A stretch of DNA of 7,253 bases from Methanobacteriota archaeon (GCA_030606525.1 JAUWGG010000047.1:1-7253); one strand, 5' to 3'. Positions 1 through 6,830 are shown, counted from the stretch's first letter. Program-made: numbers and translations. The notes: generated by a model from the sequence alone, not told the origin.

Positions 1-647
1 GGGTCATCCGCCAAATTTAAAAAGACCACAGCTTTTTTTAATGCACCAGTCCTTTCAAAATCCTGCATGAAATACTGAGCTTCCTCATTCGTTATGCCCA
101 TGGCTGCGAAGACGACTGCAAATTCCTCTTCTTCACCCAGCACTTTTGCTTGCCTTGATATCTGCAGTGCGATATCGTTATGCGGTAATCCGGAGCCTGA
201 GAAAAGAGGTAACTTCTGCCCCCTCACCAGTGTAAGCATACCATCTATCGTGGATATTCCAGTTTGTATGAATTCACTTGGTATTTCCCTTGCACAAGGA
301 TTGATCGCCGCGCCGCTGATATCTAACCGTTTTTCTGGTATTATCGGTGGTCCACCATCCAGAGGATCTGCTGATCCGGATAGTATCCTTCCAAGCATAT
401 CCTTTGATACAGATAATTTGACTGTTTCACCCAAAAATTTTATCATTGAATCTTTATTTATACCAGCTGTACCTTCAAATACCTGAATGACAACAACTTT
501 TTTTGATGTGTCCAATACTTGGCCTCTTTTTATTGTTCCATCTGCCAACATAATATGGACCATCTCACCATAACCGACCGGTTCAGTCTTTTCCACGAAG
601 ACCAATGGACCGCTGATCTCTGAAATGGTCCTATATTCCTTAACCAA
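1..647 (-). CDS. atpB: A-type ATP synthase subunit B, 5' part (3' end outside window)
   Basis: This is the non-catalytic regulatory subunit that alternates with subunit A in the A3B3 head. The 215 complete codons read as a typical B N-terminus: the beta-barrel domain opens with VKEYRTISEISGPLVFVEK, then LDGGPPIIPEKR (residues 96-107) and the NPCAREIPSEFIQTGIS stretch (116-132). The degenerate nucleotide loop SGSGLPHN (150-157) replaces a Walker A motif, which is diagnostic of B rather than A. The frame stays open to the left edge, ending in NLADDP, so roughly half of the usual 460-residue protein is missing. I chose TTG at 647-645 as start: it directly follows the atpA stop (650-648), no ATG gives the conserved N-terminus, and a near-perfect Shine-Dalgarno lies just upstream. 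This implies translation coupled to atpA. Identity is secure; the TTG start is inferred. Confidence 0.97.
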   Translation of the reverse strand, partial: MVKEYRTISEISGPLVFVEKTEPVGYGEMVHIMLADGTIKRGQVLDTSKKVVVIQVFEGTAGINKDSMIKFLGETVKLSVSKDMLGRILSGSADPLDGGPPIIPEKRLDISGAAINPCAREIPSEFIQTGISTIDGMLTLVRGQKLPLFSGSGLPHNDIALQISRQAKVLGEEEEFAVVFAAMGITNEEAQYFMQDFERTGALKKAVVFLNLADD

Positions 648-2417
648 CTATATCACATCCTTGAAATCTTCTTCCATGACCTGCAAGGTTTTATCCAATT
701 CATTGTCAAAATCCTTTTCAAATTTTACTCTTGCTAATAGATCCCTCGATTTAACTGAAATTATTTTCTCAACAGACATCTCGGTCTTTAAGGCTTTGTC
801 AGCGTAAGAAGCAAAGGTTCTTATTGCCTTCAATAATTTGTACTGCTTGTCCATTGAACAGTAGGTATCGACCTCGTGATAAGCGTTCTGCTGTAAGAAG
901 AATTCCCTGATCATCCTAGCCATCTCTAATGTTAGCTGCTCATCCTCGGGTAAAGCGTCTGAACCAACTAATTGAACGATCTCCTGCAACTTCGCTTCTT
1001 TTTGCAGAATTTTCATAGACCATTCCTTTAACGATGAGAAATCGGCCCCAATATTATCATCGAGCCATTTCTTCAATACTGAGCTGTATAAACTATAACT
1101 CGTTAACCAATTGATCGCTGGGAAATGCCTTCTTTGCGCTAACGGCGTATCCAAAGCCCAAAAGACCTTCGCTATTCTCAATGTATTCTGAGTTACAGGC
1201 TCAGAGAAATCACCACCAGGAGGGCTAACTGCTCCAATAACAGTGATCGAACCTTTCTCGCCATTCAACGTGCTTACTCTTCCTGCCCTTTCGTAGAAAG
1301 CCGATAATTTAGCTGCCAAATAGGCTGGAAAGCCCTCCTCACCAGGCATTTCTTCCAATCTCGATGAGATTTCCCTCATAGCCTCAGCCCACCTCGATGT
1401 GGAATCTGCCATCAAAGAAACATCGTACCCCATATCCCTGTAATACTCGGCAATGGTGATGCCCGTGTAAACAGATGCTTCTCTTGCCGCAACTGGCATG
1501 TTCGATGTGTTTGCTATGAGAATTGAGCGCTCCATTAACGGTCTACCAGTCCATGGATCTTCAAGTTTTGGAAATTCTGTTAGAACTTCACACATCTCAT
1601 TGCCTCTTTCCCCACAACCCACATAAACTATGATCTTTGCATCACTCCATTTAGATAGTTGATGCTGGCAAACCGTTTTCCCTGTACCGAATCCACCAGG
1701 AATGACAGCAGTTCCTCCCTTTGCGACTGGGAACAACGTGTCAAGGATCCTTTGTCCCGTTATTAATGGCTCATTAGGCATCAATTTCTTTTTAAATGGT
1801 CGGGGGACACGAACAGGCCATTTTTGCATCATCGTGATCTCAGCGCCATCTTCCAATATGCATATTGGTTCATCGATCGTGAATTCTCCTTCGTATATTT
1901 CTTTCACCACACCGGATGTTTTAGGCGGCATCATGATCTTGTGTTCCACATTTTGCATTTCTTGGGTCGTTCCTATGACCGCGCCACCATCAACCTTATC
2001 TCCTCTTTTCACCGTTGGTTTGAATTCCCATTTCTTTTTTCTATCCAACGCTGGTGCAAAAACACCTCGTTCAATGAAATCTCCTCTTTTCTCTTTTATC
2101 ACTGGTAATGGTCTTTGTATGCCATCGTAAATGCTCGTAAGTAAACCCGGTCCAAGTTCGACTGTTAAAGGTTCGCCAGTATTTATCACCGGGTCTCCCG
2201 GTTTTACACCTGATGTGTCTTCATAAACCTGAATGATGAGCTGTTCTCCTTTTATACCGATAACCTCTCCGATCAATTTCTGATGACCGATCTGAATGAG
2301 GTCGTATATTCTTGGTCTTATTCCTTTTCCGCTTACATCAATTGCACCGATGGCAGTAGCTACAGGACCGGCTATTCTGTAAACCTCTCCTATCACAGCG
2401 TCTTTTACTTCTTCCAT
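648..2417 (-). CDS. atpA: A-type ATP synthase catalytic subunit A
   Basis: Subunit A is the catalytic ATP-binding subunit of the A1 head; this copy has 589 residues, a normal length. In order: N-terminal beta barrel (about 1-75), the A-specific non-homologous bulge domain (about 110-190, with GDFIERGVFAPALD), the nucleotide-binding core and a C-terminal helical domain (about 435-589). The Walker A loop is GGFGTGKT at 241-248 with K247, followed by GCGERGNE (267-274) whose E270 is the expected catalytic glutamate. The Walker B region is VSLMADSTSRWAEA (333-346) with D338, then SPPGGDFSEPVTQ (398-410). Most archaeal homologues I recall have GPFGSGKT, so positions 2 and 5 of the loop differ. No intein interrupts the P-loop or the CGERGNE site. 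The start ATG overlaps the end of atpF by 13 bases, and GGGTGTTGATC just before it is a weak Shine-Dalgarno, suggesting coupling to atpF. Confidence 0.98.
   Translation of the reverse strand: MEEVKDAVIGEVYRIAGPVATAIGAIDVSGKGIRPRIYDLIQIGHQKLIGEVIGIKGEQLIIQVYEDTSGVKPGDPVINTGEPLTVELGPGLLTSIYDGIQRPLPVIKEKRGDFIERGVFAPALDRKKKWEFKPTVKRGDKVDGGAVIGTTQEMQNVEHKIMMPPKTSGVVKEIYEGEFTIDEPICILEDGAEITMMQKWPVRVPRPFKKKLMPNEPLITGQRILDTLFPVAKGGTAVIPGGFGTGKTVCQHQLSKWSDAKIIVYVGCGERGNEMCEVLTEFPKLEDPWTGRPLMERSILIANTSNMPVAAREASVYTGITIAEYYRDMGYDVSLMADSTSRWAEAMREISSRLEEMPGEEGFPAYLAAKLSAFYERAGRVSTLNGEKGSITVIGAVSPPGGDFSEPVTQNTLRIAKVFWALDTPLAQRRHFPAINWLTSYSLYSSVLKKWLDDNIGADFSSLKEWSMKILQKEAKLQEIVQLVGSDALPEDEQLTLEMARMIREFFLQQNAYHEVDTYCSMDKQYKLLKAIRTFASYADKALKTEMSVEKIISVKSRDLLARVKFEKDFDNELDKTLQVMEEDFKDVI
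652..660 (-). promoter_or_regulatory. Ribosome binding site deciding the TTG start of atpB
   Basis: The minus strand reads GGATGTGAT, one mismatch from the archaeal Shine-Dalgarno GGAGGTGAT, four bases before TTG at 647-645. It lies inside the last codons of atpA (K-D-V-I). It supports initiation at the non-ATG codon directly abutting the atpA stop. Confidence 0.7.
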
Positions 2418-2704
2418 AGATCAACACCCATTGCCCTTCTTACTTTATCCCTTAACTCTGTTTCTTCTTTCTCCCCGATTGTAACAAGAACCGGCTCAAC
2501 ACTCCCTCTCAATCTTTTTCTTAACAAAGGGGAAAGGTCTTTAACATTATCACTATGCATGACTAAGATGCCTACATCCCTATCATCCAGCACTTCCTTC
2601 ACTGTTGGTTCTATTTCTTCTTTGCTCGCCCCATAAGCTTTTCTAATGCCTGTCAGTCTAAATCCGAGAACAAAATCTTCACTGCCAATAACACCTATCT
2701 CCAT
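2405..2704 (-). CDS. atpF: A-type ATP synthase subunit F
   Basis: Subunit F is the small central-stalk protein that sits with subunit D in the rotor, where it is thought to influence coupling and ATPase activity. At 99 residues it has the family's usual length. The N-terminal CheY-like alpha/beta fold begins MEIGVIGSEDFVLGFRLTGI, matching the conserved IGxxD...GFRLAG signature. The DVGILVMHSD strand follows (43-52), then SVEPVLVTIGEKEE (68-81), and the C-terminal helix ends in the typical VRRAMGVDLWKK (88-99). The ATG shares its A with the TAA of atpC (TAATG), and GGTGATC, an exact match to the archaeal anti-Shine-Dalgarno, lies two bases before the ATG inside the final atpC codons. The 3' end overlaps atpA by 13 bases. 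C, F and A are thus arranged for translational coupling. Confidence 0.97.
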   Translation of the reverse strand: MEIGVIGSEDFVLGFRLTGIRKAYGASKEEIEPTVKEVLDDRDVGILVMHSDNVKDLSPLLRKRLRGSVEPVLVTIGEKEETELRDKVRRAMGVDLWKK

Positions 2705-3753
2705 TAGATCACCAGCAACTTTTTTATAATTTCATTGCTCAATCCACTCTCCTTTCCTCGAGCGATGATCCGTATATTATCGACCTCGTTTTTCTTTGCA
2801 AGAATGTAATGTACGACAGGTAAAATCGATAGAGGATACAAATGAGAGAATTTATCCGCATCTCGCAACAGATATTTCTCCAATGCCCTTATCACCTCAT
2901 TCAACGATCTTGTTCGTTCTATCCCTTCAATTGCACTTTCTATAGTATTATAAAAACTATAACTTTTAAGTTCTGAGATCAGTCGACTGAAAGGCATCGA
3001 AGCTAAATTTTTTAATTCGTGTTTGGTTAATTCTAATCCACCTTCGATCAGTAAATTCATTATGTCTCCTTCCCATGCCTCAAATTTTAATTTCAATAAG
3101 GTGTTTAGATTTACCGTATCTATCTCCTTTCTAACGAATCTTAGAAAGAGCTTGTTCGCTCGTGAATCAGGTTCTATAAATTCCAGTAAAAATGTATAAT
3201 ATGCTTTATCCAGATTGTTTTCAAAAGGCATCAGTGTCGTTATTTCTTCAATTTGCTTCCTCGCAGCCATTAATGGTTTGTAATACATTGTTCCTTTTAA
3301 CCCTTCAATTATCTCATCTATGGTTTTTAAATCGATGAGTCTTTCAAGAAATTGCTGTTTTAGTACACCAGCAGGGACGATATCCTCAAGGATCTCTTCT
3401 TTTTTTGCTTGGTGGAACTTACCCCTCAAAATCGTTTTTATATTCCATATATCGAATCTCCGCAAATATTGAGAGATCAGCTCTTTTAATTCGCCCTTGG
3501 AAAAGTCGATGATCTGTTCGAACATACCCGCGAGATTCTTATATGTTGCCATCTCAACTAGATCAACACCAGAATAAATCCTTGCTAATTCGTCTATTTC
3601 CTTCTTATATTGAGTTTCTCCAATAAACCTTGATATTTGAGGTATGTCCATAAGTGCAAGTTTTGCATACTCTTCCTTCTTTAGCAAGAATGGTTTTTTC
3701 GCTTTTACTCGCGTGCAAGCATAAGCATAATTGCCTCTTTTTTTCGAGAACAT
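2704..3753 (-). CDS. atpC: A-type ATP synthase subunit C (V-type d homologue)
   Basis: Subunit C is the funnel-shaped adaptor that caps the K rotor ring and seats the D/F central shaft. The protein has 349 residues, within the usual 340-390, and is mostly alpha-helical without membrane segments, as expected. It opens with NYAYACTRVKAKKPFLLKKE (8-27), matching the family's Y-x-Y-x-x-x-R-V-x-A start. The conserved core includes YLRRFDIWNIKTILRGKFH, typical of the R-x-x-D-x-x-N-I-K/R-x-I-L-R-x-K signature that recurs in the three repeats of this family. Its own strong Shine-Dalgarno lies just upstream in the 12-base gap after atpE, and its stop overlaps the atpF start by one base. Sequence divergence is high in this family, but context and motifs make the call firm. 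Confidence 0.95.
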   Translation of the reverse strand: MFSKKRGNYAYACTRVKAKKPFLLKKEEYAKLALMDIPQISRFIGETQYKKEIDELARIYSGVDLVEMATYKNLAGMFEQIIDFSKGELKELISQYLRRFDIWNIKTILRGKFHQAKKEEILEDIVPAGVLKQQFLERLIDLKTIDEIIEGLKGTMYYKPLMAARKQIEEITTLMPFENNLDKAYYTFLLEFIEPDSRANKLFLRFVRKEIDTVNLNTLLKLKFEAWEGDIMNLLIEGGLELTKHELKNLASMPFSRLISELKSYSFYNTIESAIEGIERTRSLNEVIRALEKYLLRDADKFSHLYPLSILPVVHYILAKKNEVDNIRIIARGKESGLSNEIIKKLLVI

Positions 3754-3754
3754 T

Positions 3755-3762
3755 TCACCTCC
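3755..3762 (-). promoter_or_regulatory. Canonical Shine-Dalgarno of atpC
   Basis: The minus strand reads GGAGGTGA, an exact match to the archaeal 16S 3' end, one base before the ATG at 3753-3751. It fills most of the 12-base gap between atpE and atpC and serves as the internal standard for ribosome binding sites in this operon. Confidence 0.8.
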
Positions 3763-3765
3763 GTT

Positions 3766-4323
3766 TTACATGAATAATATGCGCGAGATTTCCTCCAGTG
3801 AATTTTTCCATATCTCATTCAATATGATTTCAGTTCTATAATCTAATCTTATAGTTTTATCTTCCTTCTCAATTAATATCCCGCCAGTGCATTCAATTCC
3901 CTCGCTGAACTTCAGATTTGTCACTGTTTTAACAAAATCAGCATCTTCTTTGTTGGCATAGATGCAGCCCTTTGCAATATCCTTTGTTCCGCTGACTATG
4001 AGCGCTTTTAACATCTTCTCCCTTTTTTTTCTTGGCAGCTCAGTCAATCGTTTTAATGCAGCATTGTGCACTTTATCCAGCAGCTCTTCCTTTACATTGA
4101 ATATGATCTTTTTTGCCTCTAATTCTGCGAAAGATAATTCCTGCTGTCTGTTTTTTTGTATTTCATAATTTGCTTCTTTTTCCTTTTCTTCCCTAATTTT
4201 TCTTGCTTTTTCCTCTGCTTCGCTGATTATGGTCTGAGCTTCTTTTTCCCCTTCTTTTATGATAATCAAGTTCTCCTTTTTTATTTTCCTAAGGACTTCC
4301 GTAGTAGCTTTTTCTATTTCCAT
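3766..4323 (-). CDS. atpE: A-type ATP synthase subunit E, peripheral stalk
   Basis: Subunit E pairs with subunit H to form the peripheral stalks that hold the A3B3 head still against rotation. The N-terminal half is a long charged coiled coil with many Lys/Glu and regularly spaced Ala/Ile (EGEKEAQTIISEAEEKARKI is typical). The C-terminal half is the globular head that binds B, recognisable from GGILIEKEDKTIRLDYRTEI and a closing ISRILF. Two starts are possible: ATG at 4332 (188 residues) or the fourth codon ATG at 4323 (185 residues). I prefer 4323 because GGTGA stands two bases before it, spaced much as at atpC, whereas only a weak GGTT precedes 4332. Length fits the family. It follows atpK after a short A-rich gap and precedes atpC by 12 bases. 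Confidence 0.95.
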   Translation of the reverse strand: MEIEKATTEVLRKIKKENLIIIKEGEKEAQTIISEAEEKARKIREEKEKEANYEIQKNRQQELSFAELEAKKIIFNVKEELLDKVHNAALKRLTELPRKKREKMLKALIVSGTKDIAKGCIYANKEDADFVKTVTNLKFSEGIECTGGILIEKEDKTIRLDYRTEIILNEIWKNSLEEISRILFM

Positions 4324-4325
4324 GT

Positions 4326-4330
4326 TCACC
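4326..4330 (-). promoter_or_regulatory. Shine-Dalgarno-like GGTGA favouring the internal atpE start
   Basis: GGTGA on the minus strand is followed by AC and the ATG at 4323-4321. It lies inside the first codons of the longer reading (M-V-N-M), which suggests the shorter protein is the one made. The match is only five bases, so the upstream ATG at 4332 remains possible. Confidence 0.5.
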
Positions 4331-4359
4331 ATAACCAGTGTTCTGATTTTTTGTTTATT

Positions 4360-4584
4360 TTACATCTTACCCATTAGCAGGAATGCAATAGCAAACCCAA
4401 AGAGCACAATAGTTTCAGGTATAACCAACATCACTAATCCTTTTCCGAATAGTGCTTCGTTCTCAGCAATTGCTCCTATTGCAGATGAACCTATCTCTTT
4501 TTGCGCCCATCCTGTGGCAAGTCCTGCAAGCCCTACTGCCAATCCTGCGCCTATTCCCAGCAACCCTGTACCTACATCAACCAT
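4360..4584 (-). CDS. atpK: A-type ATP synthase subunit K, rotor-ring proteolipid (c subunit)
   Basis: Subunit K assembles into the membrane rotor ring that carries the coupling ion. The protein has 74 residues forming one hairpin of two membrane helices: a glycine/alanine-rich helix (about 6-40) and a second helix (about 49-72), joined by the polar ENEALFGKG loop. The ion-carrying carboxylate is E57 in PETIVLFGF (56-64). Q28 in GWAQKEIG lies at about the same depth in helix 1. The single-hairpin form contrasts with the fused multi-hairpin K proteins known from some methanogens. No signal-like N-terminal extension is present. A strong AGGAGGT ribosome binding site precedes the ATG at 4584, which suits the many copies needed per complex. 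Residue identities suggest proton rather than sodium coupling, but that is inference. Confidence 0.96.
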   Translation of the reverse strand: MVDVGTGLLGIGAGLAVGLAGLATGWAQKEIGSSAIGAIAENEALFGKGLVMLVIPETIVLFGFAIAFLLMGKM

Positions 4585-4590
4585 CTTTCT

Positions 4591-4597
4591 ACCTCCT
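4591..4597 (-). promoter_or_regulatory. Strong Shine-Dalgarno of atpK
   Basis: AGGAGGT on the minus strand lies six bases before the atpK ATG. It sits at the end of a 52-base AT-rich gap after atpI (4585-4636). The gap also holds TATAAAT (4611-4605), but a start of transcription about 25 bases downstream would fall on the ATG itself, so an internal promoter there is unlikely. Confidence 0.7.
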
Positions 4598-4636
4598 GTT
4601 CATTATTTATATTTATCTTCACACCATCCATCTCCT

Positions 4637-6439
4637 TCATGTCCTCGTGTACCTCCTCACATATCCAAAGGGTTTGAATTTTGTTCCCCCTCCTTCATAG
4701 AATTTGAGGAAGAATTCTACATAATTTAGCCTAAGAGCTTGAATGCCTGCGGACATCGTTCCTAATAGAAATATCAATGCATGCATCATAACCAACATCA
4801 ATCCACCAATTATGATAAATATTATATCACCCCCCACAATCATAGGTAAGAACATAGTGTTGAATGCCAGAGCTGTAGCTCCTTTTGCAACACCTACAGC
4901 AGCTAACCTCATATACGACGCCATGTTTCCTACCACGCCCAATATTTCCATTGCAGCTAACGCTCCTTCAAACACGATGAGCATTATGAACCCTATTACA
5001 AGGAAATAAAGAGAGAAAATAGGTACCCTCAAACCTGCAGCATCCATGCTATTTTTTTGAATTGAAAAAAGAATGTTCGTGCATACCCAACCTCCAACCT
5101 GCGTTCCTTCAGCCATTAACATCAATAGAAGGAAAATCGCAAATAGAACGAAGATCCAACCTATTTTTGCAATTGCATGCTTTAGGTTGCGCCTTACATT
5201 GTTGAAAAAACCTATGATAAATCCTAATCCTAAATGCACAAAAGCGGCCACTATAGAGATCACAAGAAGCTCGATAACACCTTCAATTTCCAATTTATGG
5301 ATCATTGGATGGTGAGGTAGATGGAAACCAAATGCCTCGCTGAATACAACTGCTCCGAAAATGCAGGCGAAAATTCCACCGATAAGCAAGGGATTACCCA
5401 CCCCTCGGCCGCCTATACCGAATATATATTTTTTTCTAAGATATAATCCCAGAACTATTATTAATATACCATATCCTAGATCACCTATGATGAACCCAAA
5501 AAATATCGAAAAGAAGATAGAAAGTATGAACGTAGGATCTACTTCTGTATACTTAGGTGTAGAAAATAAATTTGTCAGAAATTCAAATGATTTTACCGGT
5601 TTTGGATTATTTAATATCACTGGTTTTTCGTCATCCTCCTCTAATTTTTCAACTGAGATGGATTCATGCACTTCCCTTAATATTTTTTCAACTTCGTCGA
5701 ATCTTTTTGTTGGTACAAAGCAATCGATTATGAAGAAATGATCTGTTGCAACAAATCGTAAAGGTGCCTCAGCTTTCTCAACCTCAATAGACAATAGCTC
5801 CTCGCTTGCAAGCATAAACGACGCATATTTCGATTTTATATCTTTAAGCTTCTTTTCTTCTTTTTCGTTCTCTCCTTCAAGTTTCTTTTTTATCGTGAGT
5901 AAAATTTTTATAAAGGTCGTGGATTTTATCATATCTCCGCTGAACTCGTCAAAGTCCATTATCTCTTCTATTTTTTCCTCAAGTTCGTCTGAAACGAGTA
6001 AAGGAGCGAGTTTTCGCATATCATATTCCTTATATTCTTCTCCAACTTCGTTCATCAAAGGTTGAATTTGTTCTAGGATTCGGTCTATATTTTCTATTTT
6101 TTTCTTAATTGCTCCTTTTTTTTCAACAGTGTTATTTACTCTTTGCTTCAATTCATCCAATTCCATATCCATCCTTTCAAATAACCTTTTACTCTCAAAT
6201 TTTTCACTTATACCTACATCGCATATTCCCAATAGATTAGAAATCGACCTTATTTTAAGCAGCTTTTCTGATGCTGAAGCAGCTCTTTTCAATGGATGAC
6301 CTATCTTGAACTCAGCTCGCTCTTCAGTAAAATCATTTATGTGGATTGCACTTAATTTATGCAGTGCTTCGATTGCTGCTTCTAAATGCTCCTTGGAACC
6401 AACTATTGCTGCTCGCATCATTTTCTTTGGTTTCAACAT
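4637..6439 (-). CDS. atpI: A-type ATP synthase subunit I (V-type a homologue), stator ion channel
   Basis: Subunit I is the static membrane subunit that provides the ion half-channels beside the K ring and anchors the peripheral stalks. This copy has 600 residues, at the short end for the family. The soluble N-terminal half (about 1-290) begins MLKPKKMMRAAIVG, as usual, and contains a charged coiled-coil hairpin (about 85-205). The membrane half starts near 303 with the conserved FFGFIIGDLGYG (313-324) and has about seven to eight hydrophobic helices. The arginine facing the rotor is R511 in SYMRLAAVGVA, with E491 upstream, and R570 in IQALRLNYVEFFLKFYEG fits the second conserved arginine of V-type a subunits. 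An AGGGGTT ribosome binding site precedes the ATG. Gaps are 36 bases to atpH and 52 bases to atpK. Confidence 0.97.
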   Translation of the reverse strand: MLKPKKMMRAAIVGSKEHLEAAIEALHKLSAIHINDFTEERAEFKIGHPLKRAASASEKLLKIRSISNLLGICDVGISEKFESKRLFERMDMELDELKQRVNNTVEKKGAIKKKIENIDRILEQIQPLMNEVGEEYKEYDMRKLAPLLVSDELEEKIEEIMDFDEFSGDMIKSTTFIKILLTIKKKLEGENEKEEKKLKDIKSKYASFMLASEELLSIEVEKAEAPLRFVATDHFFIIDCFVPTKRFDEVEKILREVHESISVEKLEEDDEKPVILNNPKPVKSFEFLTNLFSTPKYTEVDPTFILSIFFSIFFGFIIGDLGYGILIIVLGLYLRKKYIFGIGGRGVGNPLLIGGIFACIFGAVVFSEAFGFHLPHHPMIHKLEIEGVIELLVISIVAAFVHLGLGFIIGFFNNVRRNLKHAIAKIGWIFVLFAIFLLLMLMAEGTQVGGWVCTNILFSIQKNSMDAAGLRVPIFSLYFLVIGFIMLIVFEGALAAMEILGVVGNMASYMRLAAVGVAKGATALAFNTMFLPMIVGGDIIFIIIGGLMLVMMHALIFLLGTMSAGIQALRLNYVEFFLKFYEGGGTKFKPFGYVRRYTRT

Positions 6440-6475
6440 TTTTAACCCCTGATATCTTTCATTTTCGCCTGAGTT

Positions 6476-6805
6476 CTATTTTTCCAATACATATCTCTCA
6501 AATTTCTCTACTAGATAGTCAACAACTCTTTCAACTTGCATATCAGCATTTTTTTTCAAATGGTCTGCTTCTTTCGATCCGTCTTCAATGATCTTTTCCC
6601 TCTCTATTCTAATTTCTTCTCCTGCTTTCTCAACTATGTCTTCATAAAAATTCTTCGTACTGATTTGAGCGGTCTTTATCAATTGATCTGCTTCCTTATC
6701 AGCATTTTCAATGATCCTGTCTTTTTCTTTCAGTGCTTCTTCTTTCATCAACTTCATTTTTTGTTCAGCACCTCTAATTTCCAACAGGATTTCAACCATT
6801 CTCAT
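6476..6805 (-). CDS. atpH: A-type ATP synthase subunit H, peripheral stalk
   Basis: Subunit H (G in V-type naming) forms a long right-handed coiled coil with subunit E in the peripheral stalk. The protein has 109 residues, a normal length, and is almost entirely charged helix with no membrane segment. Regularly spaced Ala and Ile positions fit the coiled coil. Two internal segments, residues 29-47 and 70-88, match each other (II-E...KEAD-L-K-A in common). The call rests on composition, size and position as first gene of an H-I-K-E-C-F-A-B operon, because coiled coils carry little family signature. ATG at 6805 is preferred over ATG at 6799, because GGAG (6814-6811) lies five bases before it. 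The 36-base gap to atpI contains the atpI ribosome binding site. Confidence 0.9.
   Translation of the reverse strand: MRMVEILLEIRGAEQKMKLMKEEALKEKDRIIENADKEADQLIKTAQISTKNFYEDIVEKAGEEIRIEREKIIEDGSKEADHLKKNADMQVERVVDYLVEKFERYVLEK
6542..6721 (-). repeat. Imperfect internal repeat within atpH
   Basis: The codons for residues 29-47 (6721-6665) and 70-88 (6598-6542) encode related 19-residue segments, DRIIENADKEADQLIKTAQ and EKIIEDGSKEADHLKKNAD, offset by 41 residues. Ten positions are identical. The DNA also shares GATCATTGAA and GAAGCAGA at matching positions. It may be an old duplication or convergence imposed by the coiled coil. Confidence 0.55.
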
Positions 6806-6810
6806 GGCAT

Positions 6811-6814
6811 CTCC
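6811..6814 (-). promoter_or_regulatory. Ribosome binding site of atpH
   Basis: GGAG on the minus strand within AGGGCGGAGATGCC stands five bases before the ATG at 6805-6803. It favours that ATG over the one two codons later. The ATG inside GGAGATGCC opens only a two-codon frame and is not a credible start. Confidence 0.6.
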
Positions 6815-6830
6815 GCCCTAAATAACATCA

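Noticed and set aside
94..486. Plus-strand open frame of 130 codons opposite atpB
   Set aside because: It is the antisense of a clearly conserved subunit B coding region, and its translation is Ser/Pro-rich low-complexity text without a recognisable domain.
1614..1697. Possible intein in atpA at the P-loop or at CGERGNE, known insertion sites in archaeal and yeast homologues
   Set aside because: The reading frame passes through both sites without insertion, and the total length of 589 residues is that of an intein-free subunit A.
1702..2130. Plus-strand open frames opposite the atpA bulge domain
   Set aside because: They overlap each other in different frames and lie wholly antisense to conserved AtpA residues; no plausible start site or domain is visible.
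648..2417. Bacterial origin of the operon (V-type ATPase of bacteria), suggested by the GGFGTGKT loop
   Set aside because: Gene order H-I-K-E-C-F-A-B, the PETIVLFGF type of K subunit and the TATA-like upstream DNA fit an archaeon better. A bacterial host cannot be formally excluded from this window alone.
4601..4620. Internal promoter before atpK (TATAAAT in the gap after atpI)
   Set aside because: The predicted transcript start would fall on the atpK ATG, which would leave out its strong ribosome binding site; simple AT richness explains the motif.
4156..4729. Overlapping plus-strand frames across atpE, atpK and the end of atpI, some looking hydrophobic
   Set aside because: The Phe/Ser/Pro-rich translations are what the reverse complement of Lys/Glu-rich and Gly/Ala-rich genes gives. 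The minus-strand genes explain the region.
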